64,000 nt of DNA from ZC4RG30 sp035556135. GTDB lineage: Bacteria; Pseudomonadota; Gammaproteobacteria; Steroidobacterales; Steroidobacteraceae. A program made the translations under genes and the position numbers. This document shows positions 17,163-26,078 of this stretch, piece by piece. The stretch covers positions 682,001 to 746,000 of the forward strand of contig DATMFO010000003.1 in NCBI GenBank assembly GCA_035556135.1, written 5' to 3'. A model generated the notes under the pieces. It ran no database searches. It worked only from the letters and a program-made list of their open reading frames with translations, and was not told where the DNA came from. Every line of letters begins with the position of its first letter. The first letter of the stretch is position 1.

Positions 17163-18257
17163 ATGTCACAGGTTGGCAATGATGGAGTCGCTTCCAGCGG
17201 CCGTGGCCGAGGCCTGTGCAGACTGGCATCCGTTCCTGCAGTGATCCTGCTCGGTGCGGGTATGAACGCTCCCGCCGCGGCGCCTTACAGCTGCTTGCCC
17301 GCTGTATCCGTGCCAGTCACTGCGCGCATTGGCGATGCCCCGCCGGTGGCGGCTCTGCTTGAGGGAGGCATTGAAACACCGCTGAGCCTGTTCGAGGCCA
17401 GCACGCGTCGGCTTCTCTGGTCTGCCGCCGACCATCCGGGTGCCCTGCAGACATTCGCGGACATGGATGCCGCATTCTTCGGCAGCATTGCCGCGATCGA
17501 CCTGGACGCCGACGGACTGCACGACCGCATCTACGCCGGGGACATCGCTGGTCGCCTGTGGCGCTTTGATGTGCACCACGGCGCCGCGGCAGCAGACTGG
17601 ACCACCGGCGGCGTCCTTGCCGACTTCACCAACACTGATGGACGCGGGTTCATCGCCGCACCCGATGTATCGCTGTCATCGCCGCCGGGCGCCGCGCCCT
17701 GGCTGAACATCGCCATCGGCACGGCCGCACCCGGCAATGCCTCCGCCAGCAACCGCTTCTACGTGCTGCGGGATCATGCCGGCCTCGACAGCTGGACGGA
17801 CGAGGACTACGAGGCGTGGAAGCCCGTCCAGGAGAAAGATCTGGTCCTCGTGAATGCCACCGTGCAGTCCGCCGCCGATGTGGCGAACTTCATCGACCCC
17901 TCAAGCCCGGGCTGGTACATCGAACTTGGCAGCGGGCATGTAGTGGCGCCCTCAATCACCGTCAACCATCGTGTGGTGCTGTCGATTGCCGCATCGATAC
18001 CGCGTGGCGGTTCCTGTGAAGTGCTCACGCGCATTGCCAGCCTCGAAATCGGGCAGGGGCGCGTGGTGCCCGCCGCATCCGCCCCAGGCAGCTGGACGTC
18101 CTTGCTGCCGAGGCCACTGCTCCTGTCGGAACGATTCTCGCTGGGCTCCCCGCAAGGCACAGTGGCGCGATGCACGCTGGGCGGACAGCGGATTGCAGCC
18201 TGCGACGTGGACACCCGGCCGCGCAAGACGTGGTGGCGGCGGGAGGATGCGGAATGA
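17163..18257 (+). CDS. Mini-PilY1: PilY1 beta-propeller domain without the vWA adhesin domain
   Basis: This is a 364-residue exported protein corresponding only to the C-terminal propeller of PilY1. A signal-like segment (LASVPAVILLGAGMNAPAAA) precedes the mature part. At residues 113-121 lies DLDADGLHD, followed by RIYAGDIAGRLWRFDV, which aligns directly with the PilY1 calcium loop and following strand in the first operon. A C-terminal PGWYIELGSG block aligns with QGWYVDLNNPSG of PilY1. The N-terminal vWA-like domain is absent and no D-x-S-x-S motif is present. A GGAGG ribosome-binding site (about 17152) supports ATG 17163. Its stop overlaps the next pilin gene (ATGA). It probably forms the tip of a second, simpler pilus-priming complex. 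Confidence 0.85.
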   Translation: MSQVGNDGVASSGRGRGLCRLASVPAVILLGAGMNAPAAAPYSCLPAVSVPVTARIGDAPPVAALLEGGIETPLSLFEASTRRLLWSAADHPGALQTFADMDAAFFGSIAAIDLDADGLHDRIYAGDIAGRLWRFDVHHGAAAADWTTGGVLADFTNTDGRGFIAAPDVSLSSPPGAAPWLNIAIGTAAPGNASASNRFYVLRDHAGLDSWTDEDYEAWKPVQEKDLVLVNATVQSAADVANFIDPSSPGWYIELGSGHVVAPSITVNHRVVLSIAASIPRGGSCEVLTRIASLEIGQGRVVPAASAPGSWTSLLPRPLLLSERFSLGSPQGTVARCTLGGQRIAACDVDTRPRKTWWRREDAE

Positions 18258-18727
18258 ATCCCGGCCTCCGTCCCCTGCCGCAGCGCTCCGCCGCCGGATT
18301 CACCCTGATCGAGTTGCTGGTCGCACTGACCGTGTTTGCCATCCTCTCGGCCATTGCCTGGCCAGGCTATGCCGGCATCGTCCATCGCGCGCAGCGCAAT
18401 GACGCCAGGCTCGCGCTGCTGAGGCTGCAGCACCTGCAGGAGCGGCACTACGCCACGCACCTGCGCTATGCGGGTGCGCTGGGCACTGCGGGTGATGCAG
18501 ACACCCTGGTGACATCCGACCGCAGCGATGCGGGCCTCTACACGCTGGCGGTCTCCACCAGCGAGGATGGCCAGCGCTACACGGCCATCGCGATGGCAAA
18601 TCCCGGTGGCCGGCAGCGGCGAGATGAGGAATGCCAGCAGCTGTCCATCGACCAGACGGGTGCCCGCCGCTCCGCTGACGCAACCGGGAGCTGGTCCGAC
18701 GCCGACCCGTTGCGCTGCTGGCGGTAG
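18254..18727 (+). CDS. Second-set PilE-like minor pilin
   Basis: This is a 157-residue PilE-like pilin whose ATG overlaps the mini-PilY1 stop (ATGA). The leader is long, 16 residues (MNPGLRPLPQRSAAG), before FTLIELLVALTVFAILSAIAWPGYAGIVHRAQRNDAR, with Glu5 and the Pro22 kink. A C-terminal Cys pair (EECQQL, LRCW) resembles the disulfide loop of PilE. As in the first operon, the PilE-type gene comes last. The gene converges on ispH across 58 bases that contain no obvious hairpin. Confidence 0.88.
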   Translation: MNPGLRPLPQRSAAGFTLIELLVALTVFAILSAIAWPGYAGIVHRAQRNDARLALLRLQHLQERHYATHLRYAGALGTAGDADTLVTSDRSDAGLYTLAVSTSEDGQRYTAIAMANPGGRQRRDEECQQLSIDQTGARRSADATGSWSDADPLRCWR

Positions 18728-18785
18728 GCTGTACGAAATCCATGCAGGACTTGCCTGCTATCCACGGACGCCGCCGGAACGCTGA

Positions 18786-19727
18786 TCAGCCCTTTGCGCG
18801 CAGCGACTTCGGCAGGCTGAACACCACGTTCTCCTCACGTCCCACGATCACGCGCGGGTCGCGCCCGCCCCAGGACTTGAGCCTCTCGACCACCTGCTCC
18901 ACGAGCAACTCGGGGGCGGAGGCGCCGGCCGTCACGCCCACCGCGCTGCGGCCTTCGAACCACTCGGGCTGCAGGTCATCCGGACCATCCACCAGGTAGC
19001 CGGGAATGCCGGCGCGATCCGCCAGCTCGCGCAGCCGGTTGGAGTTGGAGCTGGTGGCCGAACCGACGACCACGAGCACGTCGCATTCAGTGAGCAGCCG
19101 CTTCACCGCATCCTGGCGGTTCTGTGTGGCGTAACAGATGTCTTCCACCCGCGGCGCCTGCAGGTCCGGAAAGCGCTGCCGCAGCGCCTCGACGATGGCC
19201 TGCGTGTCATCGACCGACAGCGTGGTCTGGGTGACGAAGGCCAGCGTCTCGGGGCGGCGCACGGTCAGCGCCCCGGCATCGGCCACGCTTTCGACCAGGT
19301 GGATGGCGCCACCGAAGGAGGCATCGAATCGCCCCATCGTGCCTTCGACCTCCGGATGCCCGGCGTGGCCGATCAGCACCACGTCACGCGCATCGCGGGC
19401 GTAGCGCGCCACCTCCATGTGCACCTTGGTCACCAGCGGGCAGGTGGCGTCAAACACCCTGAAGCCACGGCGTCTTGCCTCATCTTCAACGGCACTGGAG
19501 ACGCCATGGGCGGAGAAGATCACCGTGGCGTCGGCGGGCACCTCGTCCAGCTCCTCGACAAAACGCGCGCCGAGCCCGCGCAGCCGCTCGACCACGTGGC
19601 GGTTGTGCACCACCTCATGTCGCACGTAGATGGGCGCGCCAAAAAGCTCCAGCGCGCGCTCAACGATGTCGATGGCGCGGTCGACGCCGGCACAGAACCC
19701 GCGCGGATTCGCCAGCAGGATCTGCAT
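18786..19727 (-). CDS. ispH: 4-hydroxy-3-methylbut-2-enyl diphosphate reductase
   Basis: IspH catalyses the last step of the methylerythritol phosphate pathway, reducing HMBPP to IPP and DMAPP with a [4Fe-4S] cluster. The 313-residue protein begins MQILLANPRGFCAGVDRA; the three cluster cysteines are Cys12 (GFCAGV), Cys96 (DATCPLV) and Cys198 (EDICYATQNRQ), at nearly the same positions as in E. coli. HEVVHN and SAHGVS hold substrate-binding residues. It is the last gene of murJ-ribF-ileS-lspA-ispH. The fkpB gene often found between lspA and ispH in gammaproteobacteria is missing here. Confidence 0.97.
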   Translation of the reverse strand: MQILLANPRGFCAGVDRAIDIVERALELFGAPIYVRHEVVHNRHVVERLRGLGARFVEELDEVPADATVIFSAHGVSSAVEDEARRRGFRVFDATCPLVTKVHMEVARYARDARDVVLIGHAGHPEVEGTMGRFDASFGGAIHLVESVADAGALTVRRPETLAFVTQTTLSVDDTQAIVEALRQRFPDLQAPRVEDICYATQNRQDAVKRLLTECDVLVVVGSATSSNSNRLRELADRAGIPGYLVDGPDDLQPEWFEGRSAVGVTAGASAPELLVEQVVERLKSWGGRDPRVIVGREENVVFSLPKSLRAKG

Positions 19728-19735
19728 GCCTGCGC

Positions 19736-20260
19736 TCAAGCCGCGCCACCCGCAGTCCTGCGGTCGCGCAGCCACTGCAGCAGCACGTCGAGCAGGATCA
19801 GCCCCGCCCCGACGCTGATGCAGCTGTCGGCCACGTTGAAGGCGGGAAAATAGGCGTCGTTCCAGTGCACGGCGATGAAGTCGACCACGTAGCCGTGACG
19901 GATCCGGTCGATGGCATTGCCCAGCGCACCGCTGACGATGAGCATCAGCGCCGCGCTCTGCAGCCGCTGTCCGGCCACGGCGCTGCGCCGCAGGGTCCAC
20001 AGGATCACCGCGCTCACGACGATGGCGAAGACGGTGAATCCCCAGCGCTGCCAGCCCCCGGCATCGGCCAGGAAACTGAAGGCCGCGCCGGGATTGTGCG
20101 CGCGGACGATGTCGAAGACGGGCAGCACGTAGATGGACTGGTGCAACGCCATGCTGCCCTCGATCACGGCCTTGGTCACCTGGTCGAGCAGCAGCGTCGC
20201 CGCGGCCAGGGGCCACCAGACCAGTCCCGACTGCCGCCAGCCTGGGGCGCGCTCAGACAT
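19736..20260 (-). CDS. lspA: Lipoprotein signal peptidase II
   Basis: LspA is the aspartyl protease of the inner membrane that cleaves the signal peptide of diacylglyceryl-modified prolipoproteins. The 174-residue protein has four predicted transmembrane helices. It shows the family motifs LLLDQVTK, the PVFDIVRAHNPGAAFSF block, and the two catalytic Asp regions SGALGNAIDRIRHGYVVDFI and FNVADSCI. ATG 20260 overlaps the end of ileS by 8 bases, a common arrangement, and the stop lies 8 bases before ispH. Start and length agree with the family. Confidence 0.96.
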   Translation of the reverse strand: MSERAPGWRQSGLVWWPLAAATLLLDQVTKAVIEGSMALHQSIYVLPVFDIVRAHNPGAAFSFLADAGGWQRWGFTVFAIVVSAVILWTLRRSAVAGQRLQSAALMLIVSGALGNAIDRIRHGYVVDFIAVHWNDAYFPAFNVADSCISVGAGLILLDVLLQWLRDRRTAGGAA

Positions 20261-23084
20261 GACGCCGCACTTCAGGACGTCCTGACACATTGCCCGCGCA
20301 CCGGCCGCACAGCTCCGGATGCGCCGGGTCGCTGCCGATATCCGGCGCGAGATGCCAGCATCGGACACATTTGTTGTGGTCGCTGCGGCGGGCCTTCAGC
20401 CACAGGCCAGGCACCACAGTGTTGCCGACTTCCGCGGCCACCGCGTCGACAGGGGCAGCCTGGGTGGTCTGCACGCGCGCCCCGGAAGTGATCGTCAGGA
20501 AGCGCAGCTCATCGCCCACTGCGGCATATTTATTCGCCAGCTCGGGCAGCGCGTAGATGTCGACGGCAGCATCCAGCGGCGCGCCGATGTTGCCGGCCTC
20601 GCGCAGCTTCTCCAGTTCACGCTGCACCGCCTGCCGCAGGGTCACCAGGGCGTCCCAGTCGATGGAGGATGCCGGCATGGCCGGAAACTGGTGCCAGGTG
20701 GTGAGGAACACGGACCTGGGCGCCTTTTCGCGCCCCGGCAGCACCTGCCAGATTTCCTCGGCAGTGAAGGAGAGGATGGGCGCCAGCCAGCGCACCATCG
20801 CCTGGGCGATATGGTGCATCGCCGTCTGTGCCGAGCGCCGCGCGTGGCCTTGCGCCGGTGTGGTGTACATGCGGTCCTTCAGCACGTCCAGGTACAGGCC
20901 ACCCAGGTCGTTGACGCAGAAGTTGTGCACGCGCTGGTAGATCACGTGGAACTGGTAGTCGCGGTAGGCGGCAACCACATCTTCCTGCAGCGCGGCGGCA
21001 CGACGGATGGCCCAGGCGTCGAAATCCAGCAGCTCGTCCACGGGCACGGCATGCTGCTCCGGATCAAAGCCGTGCAGGTTGCCCAGCAGGAAGCGCACGG
21101 TGTTGCGCAGGCGGCGGTAGGAATCGGCGGTGCGCTTGAGGATTTCGTCCGAGATGCTCATCTCGCCCGAGTAGTCCGTCGCGGCCACCCACAGGCGCAG
21201 CACATCGGCGCCGAGGTTGTTCATCACCTTGTCCGGGGCCACCACATTGCCCAGGGACTTGGACATCTTGCGGCCCTTCTCATCCACGGTGAATCCGTGC
21301 GTGAGCACGGCCTTGTAGGGCGCGCGACCGTAGAGGGCCTCTGACATCAGCAGCGAGCTGTGGAACCAGCCGCGATGCTGGTCGGAACCCTCCAGGTACA
21401 TTTCCACCGGGGGCACGATCTCCGGGCGCATGCTCCCCACGCACTCGAAGGACAGGCCGGAGTCGGCCCAAACGTCCATCACGTCGGTGACCTTGCGATA
21501 GCTGCCGGCTTCCTCGCCCAGCAGATCCTTCGCATCGAGCTCGAACCACGCGTCGATGCCATCCTTCTCCACGCGCGCGGCAACCTGCTCCAGCAGCTGC
21601 GGCGTGCGCGGATGCGGCTCGCCGGTCTCGTTGTGCACGAACAGCGCGATGGGCACGCCCCAGGTGCGCTGGCGCGACAGGCACCAGTCCGGACGGTTGG
21701 CGATCATGTCGTGGATGCGCTGGCCGCCCCAGGACGGCGTCCACTGCACCTTGGCGATATCGCGCAATGCGCCGGCCCGCAGGCCCTTCTGGTCCATGGA
21801 GATGAACCACTGCGGTGTGGCGAGGTAGATCACCGGCGTGTGGTGGCGCCAGCAATGTGGATAGCTGTGGCGCAGCTTCGCGCGATGGAGCAGCCGTCCG
21901 CTGGCCTCAAGCGCGGCCATGATGGCCTGTGCGCCCTCTTCCAGCTTCATGCCGCCCACCAGCGGCGTTTCCGGGCGGAAGCGGCCGTCGCCCTGCACGG
22001 GGTTGACCACGGGCAGCCTGTAGCGCAGGCCGGCGACGTAGTCCTCCATGCCATGCGCCGGTGCGGTGTGCACGGCACCGGTGCCGGCATCCAGCGTCAC
22101 GTGGTCGCCGAGGATGACGGGCACCTGCCGGTCGTTGAAGGGATGCTGCAGCAGCAGCCCCTCCAGCGCGCGGCCTTCGAAGCGGGCGAGTTCGCGCGCC
22201 TGGCCGGCAGCGCCATAGCGCTCCAGGCAGGCCTCGGCGAGACCGGCGGCCAGCACCAGCTGGCGCGCCGTGCCCGCCTGCGGGAATTCCACCAGCACGT
22301 AGGGCAGCGACGCGTTCAGCGCCACCGCTTCGTTTGCAGGCAGCGTCCAGGGCGTGGTGGTCCAGATCACCACCGCAGCGCCGCGCACGGCAGCGGACGG
22401 TGCGCCAGTGCGGCGCGCGAAGTCCGCGGCATCGACTGCCGGGAAGGCAACGTCGATGGCGTGGGAGTCGTGGTCCTCATATTCGACTTCCGCCTCGGCC
22501 AGCGCCGAGCGGCAGTCCAGGCACCAGTACACGGGCTTGGCGCCCTTGTAGAAGTGGCCGTTGGCAATCACCTTGCCCAGCGCACGGATCTGCTGCGCCT
22601 CGAAGCGAGGATCCATGGTGAGGTAGGGATTGTCCCAGTCGCCGAACACACCGAGCCGGCGGAAATCGCGCCGCTGCAGGTCGACCTGCTCGGCGGCATA
22701 GGCGCGGCAGGCGGCGCGGAAGGCCCGCGCGTCCAGCTTCTGCCCGACGCGGCCGTGCTTTTTCTCCACCTGCAGCTCGATGGGCAGGCCGTGGCAGTCC
22801 CAACCGGGTATGTAAGGTGAGTCGTAGCCGTCGAGCGTGCGCGACTTGACGATGATGTCCTTCAGGATCTTGTTGGCGGCGTGGCCGATGTGGATCGCGC
22901 CGTTCGCATAGGGCGGCCCATCGTGCAGCACGAAGCGTGGACGCCCCCTGGCGACGCGGCGCAGCTCGCCGTAGATGTCCTCGTCTTCCCACCACTTCTG
23001 CATGGCGGGCTCGCGCCGGGCCAGGTCGGCCTTCATCGCGAAGTCCGTCTTCGGCAGGTTCACCGTGTTCTTGTAGTCAGCCAA
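20253..23084 (-). CDS. ileS: Isoleucyl-tRNA synthetase
   Basis: IleS charges tRNA-Ile. The 943-residue class I synthetase has the HIGH motif at residues 65-68 (AIHIGHAANK), the CP1 editing domain with WTTTPWTLPANEA and GTGAVHTAPAHG, the KMSKS loop (KGRKMSKSLGNVV), and a C-terminal zinc finger (CVRCW ... CGRCAGN). The start is a TTG at 23084: it has AAGGA a few bases upstream and gives the conserved N-terminus ADYKNTVNLPKTDFAMKA. It sits between ribF (19-base gap) and lspA (8-base overlap). The zinc finger and length are those of the bacterial, mupirocin-sensitive type of enzyme. Confidence 0.97.
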   Translation of the reverse strand: MADYKNTVNLPKTDFAMKADLARREPAMQKWWEDEDIYGELRRVARGRPRFVLHDGPPYANGAIHIGHAANKILKDIIVKSRTLDGYDSPYIPGWDCHGLPIELQVEKKHGRVGQKLDARAFRAACRAYAAEQVDLQRRDFRRLGVFGDWDNPYLTMDPRFEAQQIRALGKVIANGHFYKGAKPVYWCLDCRSALAEAEVEYEDHDSHAIDVAFPAVDAADFARRTGAPSAAVRGAAVVIWTTTPWTLPANEAVALNASLPYVLVEFPQAGTARQLVLAAGLAEACLERYGAAGQARELARFEGRALEGLLLQHPFNDRQVPVILGDHVTLDAGTGAVHTAPAHGMEDYVAGLRYRLPVVNPVQGDGRFRPETPLVGGMKLEEGAQAIMAALEASGRLLHRAKLRHSYPHCWRHHTPVIYLATPQWFISMDQKGLRAGALRDIAKVQWTPSWGGQRIHDMIANRPDWCLSRQRTWGVPIALFVHNETGEPHPRTPQLLEQVAARVEKDGIDAWFELDAKDLLGEEAGSYRKVTDVMDVWADSGLSFECVGSMRPEIVPPVEMYLEGSDQHRGWFHSSLLMSEALYGRAPYKAVLTHGFTVDEKGRKMSKSLGNVVAPDKVMNNLGADVLRLWVAATDYSGEMSISDEILKRTADSYRRLRNTVRFLLGNLHGFDPEQHAVPVDELLDFDAWAIRRAAALQEDVVAAYRDYQFHVIYQRVHNFCVNDLGGLYLDVLKDRMYTTPAQGHARRSAQTAMHHIAQAMVRWLAPILSFTAEEIWQVLPGREKAPRSVFLTTWHQFPAMPASSIDWDALVTLRQAVQRELEKLREAGNIGAPLDAAVDIYALPELANKYAAVGDELRFLTITSGARVQTTQAAPVDAVAAEVGNTVVPGLWLKARRSDHNKCVRCWHLAPDIGSDPAHPELCGRCAGNVSGRPEVRRHV

Positions 23085-23103
23085 TCGTCCTTACCCTTGT
23101 GAG

Positions 23104-24030
23104 TCAAGCCATTGCCAGCCGCGCACGTGCCCCGGCGGCGTCGCGATGCATCTGCGCGACCATCGCATCCAGTGTGTCGAAACGCAGCTCGTCGCGCAGC
23201 CGCGCGACGAACTCCACCTCGAGCTCGCGTCCATAGAGGTTGCCGTCGTAGTCGAAGACATGGGCTTCGAGCAGAGGCACGGTGCCGCCTACGGTGGGGC
23301 GCGTGCCAAGACTGGCCACCCCGCCCAGCGCCCTGCCCGGCTCGATGCCCCGCACCCGTACGGCAAAGATACCGTCCAGAGGGGTGCGGCGTCGCCCCAG
23401 CCGCAGGTTGGCGGTGGGAAAACCCAGCGTGCGGCCGAGCCGCTCGCCGGAGATGACCTTGCCGCGCATGGAATAGGGCCGGCCCAGCAGCCGCGCGGCC
23501 AGATCCAGGTCGCCGGCCGAAAGTGCGTCGCGGATGGCCCGGCTGCCGATGCGGCTGCCCCCGCCCACCACCGGCGGCAGCACCTCGACGGCCAGCCCCA
23601 GCCCCGGACCTTCGCGCTCGAACCAGCTGGCCGTGGCCTCCCCTCGATAGCCGGCACGGAAGTCGTGCCCCACTACCAGTGTGCGCACGCCGCCTTCCAC
23701 CAGCAGCCTGGCGAACTGCACGCCGTCGAGGTTGCGCAGCGCCTCGTTGAAGCGCAGCAGGCAGAGCAAATCCACCCCCAGCGCCTCCAGCAGGCGCCAG
23801 CGCTCGCGGAAATTGGTGAGGCGGCCGGGGGCGGTGCCGGCGGCAAAGTATTCCTTCGGCAATGGCTCGAAGCTGAGCACCATGCTGGCCTGGCCTGCAT
23901 TGCGCGACAGTTCGCAGGCGCGGGAGATCAGTGCGCGGTGGCCCAGGTGGATGCCGTCGAATCCACCGATGGCGGCCACGTAGCCACCGGACGCCGCGCT
24001 GCGCGCATCCAGCTTGCGCAGCAGGCGCAT
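23104..24030 (-). CDS. ribF: Bifunctional riboflavin kinase / FAD synthetase
   Basis: RibF phosphorylates riboflavin to FMN and adenylates FMN to FAD. The 308-residue protein starts MRLLRKLDARS; the N-terminal adenylyltransferase domain has IGGFDGIHLGH (the G-x-F-D-G-x-H-x-G-H nucleotide-binding motif), LSFEPLPKEYF, and VGHDFRAGYR. The C-terminal kinase domain has GRTLGFPTANL, PLDGIFAVRV, and SLGTRPTVGGTVPLLEAHVFD. The ATG shares one base with the murJ stop (TGATG). The murJ-ribF-ileS order is typical of gammaproteobacteria. Confidence 0.97.
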   Translation of the reverse strand: MRLLRKLDARSAASGGYVAAIGGFDGIHLGHRALISRACELSRNAGQASMVLSFEPLPKEYFAAGTAPGRLTNFRERWRLLEALGVDLLCLLRFNEALRNLDGVQFARLLVEGGVRTLVVGHDFRAGYRGEATASWFEREGPGLGLAVEVLPPVVGGGSRIGSRAIRDALSAGDLDLAARLLGRPYSMRGKVISGERLGRTLGFPTANLRLGRRRTPLDGIFAVRVRGIEPGRALGGVASLGTRPTVGGTVPLLEAHVFDYDGNLYGRELEVEFVARLRDELRFDTLDAMVAQMHRDAAGARARLAMA

Positions 24031-25595
24031 CAGTGCCGTACCGTTCGCAGATGGTGCTGGCGAAGGCCGAGCAGGAACAGTGAAGCGAAATAGACCACGG
24101 CACCGAGCAGGATGCCCCCGCCGCAACGCCAGAGGCGCTCGGTGAATGGCATCGTGGTCCAGCGCAGCGTGTCGCCGGCCAGCCACCACAGTAATGCGGC
24201 CATCACCGCATTGGCAGCCAGCACCCTGAGGAGCAACGCGGTCCAGCCGGGTGCCGGCTTCAGCACTCCCTCACCCACCAGTCCCCGCCACAGCAGGATG
24301 GTGTTGACCAGGGCTCCCGTGCAGGTGGCCGTGGCGACGAGGATGTGTGGCTGGGAAAACCCGAGCTTGTACGCGGGTATCACCAGCAGGACGTTGAGCC
24401 CCGTGGAAACTCCCAGCGAGATCATCGCGATGCGCACCGGCTTGCGGGTCTCCTGGCGCGCGTAGTACCCCGGCACCAGCACCTTCACGAGGCTGAAGGC
24501 GATGAGTCCCCACGAGTACGCCATCAGGGCATAGCTGGTGCGCACCACATCATCGGGACCGTACTCGCGATATCCCAGGATCATGGCCACCATCGGACCG
24601 GCGAAGAACAGCATGCCGACCGCCGCAGGCGTCACAAGCACCACCACCAGCCTGATGGCCCAGTCCAGCGTGGCAGAAAACTGCGCCATGGAGCGCGAAG
24701 CATGGTTGACGGACAGGCTGGGCAGGATGACCGTGGCCAGCGCAATGCTGAACACGCCCAGCGGGAATTCCATCAAGCGGTCAGCGTAGAAAAGCCATGT
24801 GACGCTGCCGGCGACGAGGAAGGTGGCGATCTGCGTATCCAGCACCAGGCTGATCTGCGCGGCGGAGGATCCGATGATGCCCGGCACCATCAGGCGCGCG
24901 ATGCGCCGCACACCCTCGAGCCGTGGCCGCCAGCGCGGCCACGTGAGCAGGCCCAGTCGCGCCACCGCAGGAAGCTGGAAGAGCACCTGCGCCACGCCTG
25001 AGACGAACACGGCGATCGCCAGCACGATGCCCGGATTGTCGCTGCGCCGTGCGAACCATGCCGCCGCCGTGATCATCACCAGGTTCATCACCACCTGCGT
25101 GAATGCGGGGATGAAGAACTTGCCGTGGCTGTTGAGCACGCCGGACATCAGCGAGGTAAGGGAAATGAACAGCAGGAAAGGGAAGGTCCAGCGCAGCATG
25201 TGCACGGCGAGCTCGAAGCCCTCGCTTCCCCTCACTGCCCAGGCCGGCGCGAAGATGGCGATGATCACCGGGGAGATCAGTACACCCAGCACACTCAGTA
25301 CGAACAATACGGCGCCCAGCGTGCCTGCCACGCCACCCACCAGTTCGCGCACCTCGGCCTGCTCCCGCTGGGAGCGGAACTCGGAGAACACAGGGACGAA
25401 GGAGTTGGAGAACGCCCCTTCCGCAAACAGCCGGCGCAGGAAGTTGGGGATCTTGAAGGCCACCAGGTAGGCGTCGGAGACCACGCCCCCGCCCAGCGAC
25501 TGGGCGATCAGCGCGTCCCGGACCAGGCCGGTGAGGCGCGACAGCAGGGTGGCGGCACCGGTGATTCCGGTACTCTTCAGCAGGGGGCGGCTCAT
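24030..25595 (-). CDS. murJ: Lipid II flippase MurJ (MviN)
   Basis: MurJ flips lipid II to the periplasmic face for peptidoglycan synthesis. The 521-residue protein is a MOP-superfamily transporter with about 14 transmembrane segments. The N-terminus SRPLLKSTGITGAATLLSRLTGLVRDALIAQSLG has the conserved S-R-x-x-G-x-x-R-D motif, followed by SDAYLVAFKIPNFLRRLFAEGAFSNSFVPVF, which carries the functional Arg and Glu of the family. It is the first gene of the leftward murJ-ribF-ileS-lspA-ispH operon and is divergent from rpsT across 165 bases. Confidence 0.97.
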   Translation of the reverse strand: MSRPLLKSTGITGAATLLSRLTGLVRDALIAQSLGGGVVSDAYLVAFKIPNFLRRLFAEGAFSNSFVPVFSEFRSQREQAEVRELVGGVAGTLGAVLFVLSVLGVLISPVIIAIFAPAWAVRGSEGFELAVHMLRWTFPFLLFISLTSLMSGVLNSHGKFFIPAFTQVVMNLVMITAAAWFARRSDNPGIVLAIAVFVSGVAQVLFQLPAVARLGLLTWPRWRPRLEGVRRIARLMVPGIIGSSAAQISLVLDTQIATFLVAGSVTWLFYADRLMEFPLGVFSIALATVILPSLSVNHASRSMAQFSATLDWAIRLVVVLVTPAAVGMLFFAGPMVAMILGYREYGPDDVVRTSYALMAYSWGLIAFSLVKVLVPGYYARQETRKPVRIAMISLGVSTGLNVLLVIPAYKLGFSQPHILVATATCTGALVNTILLWRGLVGEGVLKPAPGWTALLLRVLAANAVMAALLWWLAGDTLRWTTMPFTERLWRCGGGILLGAVVYFASLFLLGLRQHHLRTVRH

Positions 25596-25686
25596 CGCCG
25601 CGCGAGCCTAGCAGAACCGCCCCATCACCGGCGGGCCAAGCCCCTGAAATGACGCCGAATTGTGCTTTGCACAGCCCGCATTGCGG

Positions 25687-25715
25687 TTGACTTCCGCCCC
25701 GCCCCTGCCCACACT
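25687..25715 (+). promoter_or_regulatory. Candidate promoter of rpsT
   Basis: A TTGACT -35 box and a CACACT -10-like hexamer are separated by 17 bases, about 45 bases upstream of the rpsT start. The -35 is good and the -10 weak. Position in the divergent murJ/rpsT gap fits. Confidence 0.4.
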
Positions 25716-25760
25716 ACGCGGCCCCGAAACAGGCGGTTTTCAAGCGGAGATTCGAGCAAA

Positions 25761-26030
25761 GTGGCGAACACCAAGTCGGCCGAAAAAGCAGCAAGGCAAG
25801 CGGTCAAGCATCGCGTCGCCAACGTGGCCAACCGCTCGCGTCTGCGCACTGCCATCCGCAAGGCCACCGACGCCGCTGCCGGCAGCAACAAGGAAACCGC
25901 CACCGCCGCCCTGCGCGAGGCGACCCCGGTCATCGATTCGATGGTCAACAAGGGCCTGATCCACCGCAACAAGGCTGCCCGGCACAAGAGCCGGCTGTCC
26001 GCGCGCATCAAGGCTGCCGCCGCCAAGTAA
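25761..26030 (+). CDS. rpsT: 30S ribosomal protein S20
   Basis: S20 binds 16S rRNA early in small-subunit assembly. The 89-residue product (ANTKSAEKAARQAVKHRVAN ... RNKAARHKSRLSARIKAA) has normal length and the basic helical pattern of the family. The start is GTG at 25761; open frame continues upstream, but the conserved N-terminus fixes this codon. Non-ATG starts are known for rpsT (UUG in E. coli, where S20 represses its own translation). A GGAG-like site is about 12 bases upstream. Confidence 0.97.
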   Translation: MANTKSAEKAARQAVKHRVANVANRSRLRTAIRKATDAAAGSNKETATAALREATPVIDSMVNKGLIHRNKAARHKSRLSARIKAAAAK

Positions 26031-26053
26031 GACGGCGCAGATCCGGTTCATTG

Positions 26054-26078
26054 TCAGGCCCGCCTCGTGCGGGCCTGA
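26054..26078. terminator. Bidirectional terminator between rpsT and obgE
   Basis: TCAGGCCCGC and GCGGGCCTGA form a perfect 10-bp stem with a 5-base loop in the 48-base gap between the convergent genes rpsT and obgE. It abuts the obgE stop codon. The following bases are TCATTT on the plus strand and CAATGAA on the other, so the U-tract is short in both directions. Confidence 0.75.

Noticed and set aside
18728..18785. Terminator between the second-set pilE-like gene and ispH
   Set aside because: No stem longer than five pairs was found in the 58-base gap.
21360..22820. Long antisense frames over ileS and other housekeeping genes
   Set aside because: No recognisable domain, no ribosome-binding site, and the overlapped genes are certain.
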